Shown piece by piece: positions 57,082 through 64,000 of a stretch of 64,000 bases of DNA; position 1 is the first letter of the stretch; each line of letters begins with the position of its first letter. The notes below the pieces were generated by a model. That model was not told the DNA's origin, searched no databases, and worked only from the letters and a program-made list of their open reading frames with translations. This DNA is from Rhodococcus marinonascens NBRC 14363 (lineage in GTDB: Bacteria; Actinomycetota; Actinomycetes; Mycobacteriales; Mycobacteriaceae). The stretch is taken from the NCBI RefSeq assembly GCF_001894885.1, contig NZ_BCXB01000011.1:62001-126000 (forward strand), in the 5' to 3' direction. The translations under genes and the position numbers were made by a program.

Positions 57082-58728
57082 ATGACCCCAGACCGCGAGC
57101 ACGCAGAATCTGCAGGCACGAGTGGAGTCCCCCGGCGGCTGTTCCTCGGTGGTGCGGGAACACTACTCATGGCGGGCATGGCGGGCGTCGCCTCGGGTGG
57201 GAGGCAACCTGCGGCGGCGGAATCGGTCGGATCGCTACCGTCCCGTCCGAATATCGTGGTGATCATCACCGATCAGGAGCGACATCCTATGCACTGGCCT
57301 GAGGGCTGGGCGGAGCAGAACCTGCCCAACCGCCAGCGGCTCGCGAACCAGGGACTCACCTTCAACCGGGCCTACTGCAACAGCGCGATGTGCTCGCCGA
57401 GCCGTGCCACTTTCTTCACTGGGCTCTATCCCGCACAGCACGGAGTGACCAGCACGTTGACCGAGGGTGGCACGCTTTCGCCATCCGAGCCACAGCTTCG
57501 CCTCAGCGAGCAGAACATGGCCTCACTCCTGGCCTCGGCCGGATACAACGTCCAGTATCGAGGCAAATGGCACCTGAGCAAGAACGCCGACGGCGGCGAG
57601 CCGAACAGTGCCGACCTCGCGGCCTACGGTTTCGACGGATGGGTTCCCCCCGAGTTCGGTCAGGACACGGATCCGGACAACTTCGGTGGCGGCTGCGTCG
57701 ACCGCGACCGGAGCGTCGCCGACCAGGCCGCCGACTTCCTCAGGAACGTCGACTCCACTGATAGGAGGCCGTTCGCGCTGATCGTCTCCCTCGCCAATCC
57801 GCACGACATCCTCGCGTACCCACAAACGTGGGATCAGCAGGACGGCGACTGTGACAACTACGGGTCCGCGGCACCCGGCGCGTTCGAGCAGGGGATCGAT
57901 CTACCACCCACCATCGACGAAATGCTCGCACTCAATTACAAACCGAGCGCCCAGGTGCAGTCCCAACTCCTGCTCGCCGCCGCGCTGGGCCCGCTGGTCG
58001 GCGTGGAGGCGATGAAGAACTACGTGAATTTCTATGGGTACGTCCAGAAGGTCGTCGACGACCACCTCGGCACTGTGCTCGACGCACTCGACGCCACCCC
58101 GGGCATGCGCGACAATTCGGTTGTCGTCAGGATCTCGGACCACGGCGAGATGGGCCTCTCACACGGCGGACTCCGCCAGAAAGTGTTCAACACCTATCAG
58201 GAAACGACGAACGTGCCGCTGGTCATCAGCAATCCGGTGCTCTTTCCCGGACCCGCAGAAACCGATGCGCTGGCCTCTCTCATCGATGTGATGCCCACCC
58301 TTGCCACCCTTGCCCATGTTCCCGACCGCTCGGCATGGAATTTCCTCGGCACCGATCTCGCACCGGTGATCGCCGAGGCATCCGCACGCCCCGATGGCCC
58401 CGTCACGCCCGTGCAAGACGTCCTCCACTTCACGTACGACGACCAGAACCCCGGGGCGCCTGACGGCCAGTTCATCGTGCAGCAACCGAGCCACATCCGC
58501 GCCATCCGGAACGACCGCTGGAAGTACGCCATGTACTTCGACCCCGCAGGCGTCGCTCCCCCGCAGTACGAGCTGTATGACCTGCTCGAAGACCCGAACG
58601 AATTCCACAACCTGGCAGTTCCTGGCAACGTCGGCTACTACGCGCCCGAGCAGGCAGCGAACATGCACGCGCAACTGATTGAAGTCATGGCAGCGAAGGG
58701 GACCACCCCGCCACCCGGAACCTTCTAG
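57082..58728 (+). CDS. Tat-exported sulfatase
   Basis: Sulfatases hydrolyse sulfate esters with a formylglycine made from Cys or Ser. The 548-residue product has a twin-arginine leader PRRLFLGGAGTLLMAG (Arg18-Arg19) and a hydrophobic core with cleavage near residue 47, so it is probably exported folded. The metal motif IITDQE is near residue 64, and the signature CSPSRATFFTGLYPAQHG has the modified Cys at 104. SDHGEMG is the second metal site. Substrates may be choline sulfate or aryl sulfates. ATG at 57082 has no clear ribosome site. Confidence 0.9.
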   Translation: MTPDREHAESAGTSGVPRRLFLGGAGTLLMAGMAGVASGGRQPAAAESVGSLPSRPNIVVIITDQERHPMHWPEGWAEQNLPNRQRLANQGLTFNRAYCNSAMCSPSRATFFTGLYPAQHGVTSTLTEGGTLSPSEPQLRLSEQNMASLLASAGYNVQYRGKWHLSKNADGGEPNSADLAAYGFDGWVPPEFGQDTDPDNFGGGCVDRDRSVADQAADFLRNVDSTDRRPFALIVSLANPHDILAYPQTWDQQDGDCDNYGSAAPGAFEQGIDLPPTIDEMLALNYKPSAQVQSQLLLAAALGPLVGVEAMKNYVNFYGYVQKVVDDHLGTVLDALDATPGMRDNSVVVRISDHGEMGLSHGGLRQKVFNTYQETTNVPLVISNPVLFPGPAETDALASLIDVMPTLATLAHVPDRSAWNFLGTDLAPVIAEASARPDGPVTPVQDVLHFTYDDQNPGAPDGQFIVQQPSHIRAIRNDRWKYAMYFDPAGVAPPQYELYDLLEDPNEFHNLAVPGNVGYYAPEQAANMHAQLIEVMAAKGTTPPPGTF

Positions 58729-58871
58729 CCCGAGCCGAGATCCACGCCGCACGTTCCGACAAGGAATCGACCTCGTCGAGACACTGGACGACGGAATCCG
58801 ATTCGCAACAATGCGTCTCGACGCCCAAGTGATGAACGCACCAACACCCTGAGGCTCGCTATGCTTCGCCG

Positions 58872-59780
58872 ATGAAATTCGCGCGAGTGCCTGCCCGTTT
58901 TCTCCTTGCCACGTTTGTCGCGGCAGTTTCCACGGCGGTAGCGTCTCCCCCGCTCGCGCCGGCTGAGGCGTCGAACGCTATCGCGACGGCCTGCGGAACG
59001 CCTTTGACTGCGGCCGATATCGGCCGCATAGTCGCGCTGTCCGACATCTCGACGCTTCCTGCCGCCGCTTCACTGGACCGCCTCGAGGAAGAAGTCGCAC
59101 GCCACGAAGCGATTACGGCGATCCTCGTCCGTCATCGCGACCGGCGAGGACTGTTCTCTCTCGGCCTGGACGCCGTCGAACGTACGGCCGTCATGCCGAT
59201 GCAACGCGACCCCGCCGCCTTCGTCAATCGGGACTGGGGGCACGCGGTCAGTTCCGACCTGCTGCGCCGCTATCTCGTCAATCTGCACGCCGAGTTCACC
59301 GGTGCACCGGTCGAGCCCCATTGGGCGCAGTACTTCACGATGAGTAAACAGTGCGAAGCGCGACCGGCAGAGGTCGCCATGATGGGATACAACGCGCATC
59401 TCACGGTCGATCTGGCGTATGCCGTCGCAACTGCGGCGACCACCCGGGCCGATGTTCCCGACTACTACCGGATTGTGGATTCGATTGCGCTCCAGGCGGA
59501 CACGATCGTCGAAGGAACCCGAGACGTCTACGGCGCCGACCTGGGGCCACTGTGGCGCTTCTACCTTCTCGGTGAGGGCCTCGACCGACTGTCAAGCGAG
59601 GATGTCTCATCCGAGTTTCTCCTACGTGCTGCAGACGGCGGATACAACACCCTCACGCTCGCTCACGGTTTCGCACTGAAAGACCCCCGGACCGCGGCGA
59701 CCGCCGAGACGACGATCGGCATGCTGCACCAGGCGAACAACAAGGCCATCGGGGTCCTGTCGGATCTTGGCGGGCTGTGA
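58872..59780 (+). CDS. Secreted DUF5995-family protein
   Basis: The 302-residue product has a classical signal peptide (MKFARVPARFLLATFVAAVST, cut after about residue 34, near PAEA-SNA). The mature part is helical, with PHWAQYFTM and MGYNAHLTVDLAYAVA, the block typical of DUF5995 proteins of actinobacteria. Its biochemical role is unknown. Mature DUF5995 is usually cytoplasmic, so the export signal is notable. It starts 143 bases after the sulfatase; co-transcription is possible. Confidence 0.7.
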   Translation: MKFARVPARFLLATFVAAVSTAVASPPLAPAEASNAIATACGTPLTAADIGRIVALSDISTLPAAASLDRLEEEVARHEAITAILVRHRDRRGLFSLGLDAVERTAVMPMQRDPAAFVNRDWGHAVSSDLLRRYLVNLHAEFTGAPVEPHWAQYFTMSKQCEARPAEVAMMGYNAHLTVDLAYAVATAATTRADVPDYYRIVDSIALQADTIVEGTRDVYGADLGPLWRFYLLGEGLDRLSSEDVSSEFLLRAADGGYNTLTLAHGFALKDPRTAATAETTIGMLHQANNKAIGVLSDLGGL

Positions 59781-59866
59781 CGGAAGCATTCGCTCCACGG
59801 GTGGTTGAAGACGCTCGAAGATCTCAGCCCCTGCAGCAACCTGCACACACGTGATGTACTGATTGC

Positions 59867-60325
59867 ATGCCGCTCAATGGTGAATACGAACCGAGCCCGT
59901 CGAAGTTTTTCGTGGGTGAGCAACAAGTAGTTGTGGCCGATCAGGTCGAGCGCTATGAGGAATCCCAAGGTGCGGAGGGTGCAGTCACCCGAGGCGCGCC
60001 CATCGTGGTGTTGACGAGTAGGGGCGCAAGGTCCGGCAAACTCCGTAAGACCCCATTGGCGCGCATCGAGCACGCCGCCGAGTATGCGATTGTGGCCGCG
60101 CACCGCGGCGCGGCGAAGCATCCCGACTGGTATTACAACCTGCTCGCCGATCCTCACGTCGAACTGCAAGACGCTACGACGAAACGAGACATGATCGCCC
60201 GCGAGGTCACCGGAGACGAGAAGGCGGCATGGTGGGACCGCGCGTTGCGGGTCATCCCGGTGATTGCCGAATACCAAGAAAAGGCTGACCGCGAGATCCC
60301 TGTTTTCGTTCTCACGGTTCAGTAG
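59867..60325 (+). CDS. Ddn-like deazaflavin (F420)-dependent nitroreductase family protein
   Basis: The family (DUF385) uses F420H2 as cofactor; Ddn activates nitroimidazoles in M. tuberculosis. The product has 152 residues and starts MPLNGEYEPSPSKFFVGEQ. It has the pattern PIVVLTSRGARSGKLRKTPL, AKHPDWYYNLLADPHVELQ and AREVTGDEKAAWWDRA, the classic order of the split barrel. Its own reaction is not predictable. The start is ATG at 59867 with no clear ribosome site, so the mRNA may be leaderless. Confidence 0.88.
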   Translation: MPLNGEYEPSPSKFFVGEQQVVVADQVERYEESQGAEGAVTRGAPIVVLTSRGARSGKLRKTPLARIEHAAEYAIVAAHRGAAKHPDWYYNLLADPHVELQDATTKRDMIAREVTGDEKAAWWDRALRVIPVIAEYQEKADREIPVFVLTVQ

Positions 60326-60583
60326 AGAGTGCCGCTCAGTAGAGAGAAAGTGAAAGGGATTGCATTGCAACCCCTTTACCAAGCGATCACCCCGGCTGGC
60401 CGGAAGAAACTCCACCCGGTCGCCCTGCTGCCGGCCCTCACATTTCAGGACCGTCACCGTGGTTCGTTCGTCAGTATCGTGGAGGAGTCTCCGGGGTTGC
60501 CTCGGACCCACCCCGCCGTTTGCGACGTCGTCGGTCCCCTGATCTCGGTCGACATGACTGTCCGCTCGAGAGAGGCAAGAACT

Positions 60584-62044
60584 GTGGCTGGATCCAAGAC
60601 ATTGAGGCGGCGCACATGGGTCGCGGGAGTGCTCGCCGCGACAGTAGGAGTTGCGGCGGCGTGCTCCACGACTACCGACGAACCCGACCAGGCACCGCCC
60701 GCGTCCAACGACAGCGGGGTCGTGCAGGCTCCCGCTCTCGCCGGAGAGGGCCTGCCGATCTCTTCGCAAGACCGCGTCTACACCGCGGACCAGACCTCGA
60801 ACACGGTCAGCGTCATCAACCCGGCCACGAACGAGGTCCTGGGTTCGATCGCCCTTGGGTCGCAGCGCCTCGACGGCATTCTGGGGCCGCAGTACGTCTC
60901 GAACATCGATGTGCACGGTCTCGGCTTCTCGCAGGACGGCAAACATCTCGGCGTCGTCAGCGTCACCACCAACACGGTGACCATCATCAACACCGAAGAC
61001 AACAGCATCGCAAATCAGACCTATGTGGGCCGGGCCCCGCACGAGGGGTTCTTCACCCCGGACGGCAGCGAGTTCTGGGTCTCGGACCGGGCGCTGTCAC
61101 AGGTCGACATCGTCGACGTCGCCAACGGCGGGGTCACCGGACACATCGAGACCGGCGACGGGCCGTCCAAGGTGCTCTTCAGTCCCGACGGACAAACGGC
61201 CTACGTCAATCACATCCGCTCCGCGACGGTCGACGTCGTGGACGTCGCCTCCAAGCAGGTCACGTCCGTGATCGACGGACTTGCCGACCCGATGTCCTCC
61301 GACTTCGGGCTCTCTCCTGACGGCAACGAACTGTGGGCGCCGCACAAGGGCATCGGGAAAGCCAGCATCATCGACACCAACTCGGGCACTGTCAAGGCCA
61401 TCATCGACACCGGCCCGGACGTCAACCACGCGAACTTCGTGACCACCGACGAGGGTGACCTGGTCTACCTCACTGTGGGCGGCACCAACGAGATCCAGGT
61501 CTACCGGCGCACGTCCGAAGGACCACCGGAACTGATCCACACCATCATGTCGGGCGGGACCGAACCCCACGGCGTGTGGCCCAGCCCCGACAACACCCGC
61601 GTCTATGCAGTCAACGAGCACTCCGACAGCGTCTCGGTGATCGACACCGCGACGCAATCGGTCATCGACACCCTCGACACCGGCCAGGAGGGGCAGGCCC
61701 TCGTCTACGTTGCCAATGCGGTACCGACCGGCGACGGCACCGAGAACCTCACCCAGCAGGGCATCGGCGCACGCGTCGAGAACGCTGACATCCCGTTGAC
61801 CGGACCGGGCTACGCGCGGGTCACGGTCCGTGACGTCGACGGACAAGACATGTTCAGCATCGACGGCGCCGGGCTGATGCCGGACACCACCTACACCGCC
61901 AGCGCCGACCTGAACGGCGCGAGCGTGCCTCTGCTCTCGTTCACCACCAACGACATCGGCTACGAGATGCAGGCGGCCTCGTTCACGCAATTCTTCGGCA
62001 ACTACGACATCAACAGTGTCAGGATCACTCCGCAGGCCGGCTGA
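60584..62044 (+). CDS. YVTN-type beta-propeller lipoprotein
   Basis: The GTG at 60584 (AGAGAGG upstream) gives a 486-residue lipoprotein. It has a positive N-region (KTLRRR), a hydrophobic stretch and the lipobox GVAAAC with lipid-bound Cys27, then a Thr/Pro linker. The bulk is YVTN-like blade repeats such as VYTADQTSNTVSVINP, AYVNHIRSATVDVVDV and VYAVNEHSDSVSVIDT. A final beta-sandwich-like domain (about residues 390-486) ends the protein. The ligand is not known. An upstream start at 60329 was rejected because it would bury the lipobox over 100 residues in. Confidence 0.85.
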   Translation: MAGSKTLRRRTWVAGVLAATVGVAAACSTTTDEPDQAPPASNDSGVVQAPALAGEGLPISSQDRVYTADQTSNTVSVINPATNEVLGSIALGSQRLDGILGPQYVSNIDVHGLGFSQDGKHLGVVSVTTNTVTIINTEDNSIANQTYVGRAPHEGFFTPDGSEFWVSDRALSQVDIVDVANGGVTGHIETGDGPSKVLFSPDGQTAYVNHIRSATVDVVDVASKQVTSVIDGLADPMSSDFGLSPDGNELWAPHKGIGKASIIDTNSGTVKAIIDTGPDVNHANFVTTDEGDLVYLTVGGTNEIQVYRRTSEGPPELIHTIMSGGTEPHGVWPSPDNTRVYAVNEHSDSVSVIDTATQSVIDTLDTGQEGQALVYVANAVPTGDGTENLTQQGIGARVENADIPLTGPGYARVTVRDVDGQDMFSIDGAGLMPDTTYTASADLNGASVPLLSFTTNDIGYEMQAASFTQFFGNYDINSVRITPQAG

Positions 62045-62168
62045 CTCTGCGCTGTTCCTCTGCGGGATCTCGACTCGACGTCCCCCTTCGTGACGACAGC
62101 TGGTCCGACGTCGTCGGCCGCCGTTCGTCTTGGGCTGCAATCCCGGCAGACGGAGGCATGATGGGCGG

Positions 62169-63524
62169 ATGACGACGGTGGAACCGGCGGTTCTGGGCCA
62201 ACTCATCGACGCGCTGCCCGACGGCGCGGTTCTCACCGATCCGGACCTGACCGCCGGCTACCGCCACGATTGGTCCGCCGACCCGAATGCCGGCACCCCG
62301 ATCGCAGTGGTTCGCGCCACCTGCGCCGAGGATGTGCAGGCCGCGATGCGGTGGGCATCACGGCACCGGGTGCCGGTGGTTCCGCGCGGCGTAGGCTCGG
62401 GGGTATCGGGTGGGTGCAGCGCCGTCGACGGAGGCATTGTCCTGAGCACCGAACGGATGAGGGCGGTCACCATCGATCCGGTCGCCCGCGTCGCGGTCTG
62501 CGGGCCCGGACTGCTCAACACGGAGGTGAAGAAGGCCGCCGCCGAGCACGGGCTCTGGGTACCCACCGGACCCGTCGTTGGTCGAGATCTGCTCGATTGG
62601 CGGCAACGCGGCCACCAACGCGGGCGGGTTGTGCTGCGTCAAGTACGTCGTGACCACCGACTACGTGCTCGGCATGCAGGTCGTCCTCGCCGACGGCACC
62701 GCCCTCCGTCTCGCCGGACTGTCGTTGACGAAGCTGTTCGTCGGCAGCGAGGGCATGCTCGGGATCATCACCGAACTCACGCTGCGGTTGATCCCGGCGC
62801 AACCGCCCGCGGCGACCGTCGTCGCATCGTTCCCGTCGGTCGAGTCCGCCGCCGACGCCGTCCTCGCCATCACCGGTCAGATCCGTCCCGCGATGCTCGA
62901 ATTCATGGACCATGCCAGCATCAACGCGGTCGAGGACGCCGTCCGCATGGGTTTGGACCGGGGCGCCCGCGCACTGTTGCTCGCCCAATCCGATACCCCG
63001 GCGCAGCCGGTGCGCGGGAAATCGAGACTATCGTTACCGCCTGCACAACACACTGCGCGACAGAGGTGTTCGCCACCGACGATGCCGCGGAGGGCGAGGC
63101 GTTCACCGCCGCACGACGATCCATGCTCCCCGCACTGCTGGCGATGGGCAGTGCGCTGCTCGAGGACGTCGGCGTCCCGATGCGGCAGCTGACCGCCCCT
63201 ATCACCGGCATCGAGGCGATCGCCGCGGACTGCGGCATCGTAATCTGCACCGTCGCGCATGCCGGCGACGGCAACGCCCACCCCATGATCGTCTTCGACC
63301 CCACCGACTCCGACACGACCGAACGCGCCCACGTCGTTTTCAGCCGCATCATGGCCCTCGCAATCGGCGTGGGCGGGACAATCACCGGCGAACACGGCAT
63401 CGGGCGACTCAAGCGGGACTGGCTGCCGAGGCAACTCGGCGGGGACGTCATGGAATTGAACCGGCGCATCAAGGCGGCACTGGATCCGATAGGGATCCTC
63501 AATCCGGGCGCGGCTCTCGCCTGA
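62169..63524 (+). pseudogene. FAD-linked oxidase (glycolate oxidase GlcD-type), two compensating frameshifts
   Basis: The start MTTVEPAVLGQLIDALPDG, the FAD PP-loop region and the end (AIGVGGTITGEHGIGRLKR) are in one frame, which stays open for its whole length. From 62557 to about 63000 that frame is Arg-rich nonsense, and the real protein (YPPDPSLVEICSIGGNAATNAGG to ARALLLAQSD) is in another. A one-base insertion in GGG at 62557-62559 and a one-base loss near 63000 explain it. A further short deletion between LRL and AGLS is likely. If the base calls are right, the enzyme is dead. Confidence 0.8.
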
Positions 63525-63695
63525 CCTCGGTCACCGCATCGGCGATTTCAGGGTCGACGCCGTTGCGTCGCCTGGGAACGACCGGCGCTGTTGATGAGGT
63601 GGGAACCGGTTAGGGTGTCACCGCGTCATATCAGTGGAGGGCAGGGTGAGGGCCGCGTCGTGTCGAGGGGGGATTTGTGAACGAGCTGATCTAAT

Positions 63696-64000
63696 GTGCC
63701 GAATCCGGAATACTTCCAGGGCGACGAGTGGAGCCCTGAACGGTTGTACGAGCTTGCTCAGTCGATGACTCCGGCGTCCATCGAGATGGTGCAGCGCACG
63801 TGGTGTGGGCTCGGTGAGGACACTGCCGCGCAGATCCTCGCTTTCGTCGACGGGATCAGGCGAGAAATCGGCACCAGTTGGCAAGGTAGCGCGGCGAACA
63901 ACGCGGACAGCGAAGCGAGCGACTACGCGAGAACCGCCGATCCGACGAGATCACAGCTCGACGGGGTGGCGAGCGCACTCGATCCGATCTACCAGGCCGC
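63696..64000 (+). CDS. WXG/PPE-like secreted protein, partial at right edge
   Basis: A GTG at 63696 opens a frame to the window end: PNPEYFQGDEWSPERLYELA, then helices and a SWQGSAANNAD turn with W-x-G near residue 68. It is the N-terminal helical domain type of WXG100, PPE or LXG proteins exported by ESX or WXG secretion systems. Only 101 codons are visible, so the C-terminal part, and the question of toxin or ESX substrate, lies outside. A five-codon frame starts at 63676 just upstream and has the best ribosome site. Confidence 0.6.
   Translation, partial: MPNPEYFQGDEWSPERLYELAQSMTPASIEMVQRTWCGLGEDTAAQILAFVDGIRREIGTSWQGSAANNADSEASDYARTADPTRSQLDGVASALDPIYQA

Noticed and set aside
60329-60583. 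Longer start for the propeller lipoprotein
   Set aside because: It would put the lipobox about 110 residues in; the GTG at 60584 has a ribosome site and gives a normal leader.

Overview
The window is a high-GC actinobacterial chromosome segment, most consistent with Rhodococcus or a close mycolate-containing relative. The gene order gap-pgk-tpiA-secG, whiA-yvcK-rapZ-uvrC, rib genes, rpe-rsmB-fmt, priA-metK-coaBC-rpoZ-gmk-mihF, and pyrF-carB-carA-pyrC-pyrB-pyrR matches Mycobacterium tuberculosis blocks. Many starts are GTG, most genes lie on the minus strand in tightly coupled runs, and mycobacterial IHF, WhiA, a helicase-dead type PriA, a WXG-like protein and a Ddn-like F420 protein are all actinobacterial marks. 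The species is an inference.

Layout: 1-6106 carries PEP carboxylase (cut by the left edge), SecG and lower glycolysis. 6293-11418 carries WhiA, YvcK, RapZ and UvrC. 11484-16177 is the riboflavin cluster plus rpe. 16592-18971 holds rsmB and fmt. 18972-21932 is a degraded accessory stretch between fmt and priA. It contains a frameshifted MFS exporter, a probably truncated small gene and a broken plus-strand relic. 21933-28151 runs priA, metK, coaBC, rpoZ, gmk and mihF. 28277-37188 is a complete pyrimidine operon (pyrR-pyrB-pyrC-PH-like-carA-carB-pyrF) preceded by a PyrR-type RNA site. 37352-49930 joins nusB, efp, pepQ, the shikimate genes aroB/K/C/E, a prepilin peptidase, mltG, ruvX and alaS. 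49931-50757 holds a wrecked TnpB transposon. 50758-55611 holds rarA, a phosphotransferase-fold protein and aspS. From 55961 to the right edge the genes are less conserved: a membrane-anchored universal stress protein, a Tat-exported sulfatase, a secreted DUF5995 protein, a Ddn-like protein, a beta-propeller lipoprotein, a double-frameshifted FAD oxidase and the start of a WXG-like protein.

The most unusual signal is a set of short tandem-repeat arrays spread over the window. Five lie inside housekeeping genes (yvcK, priA, the PH-like gene, mltG, rarA), all with unit lengths divisible by three. Two more lie between genes with 14- or 17-base units, and a perfect 17-base duplication sits on the aroK/aroB junction. 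The second theme is decay: three frameshifted genes or transposon remnants, two of which would be annotated as normal, and three isolated TnpB-type terminal hairpins. No rRNA, tRNA, CRISPR array or prophage was seen.
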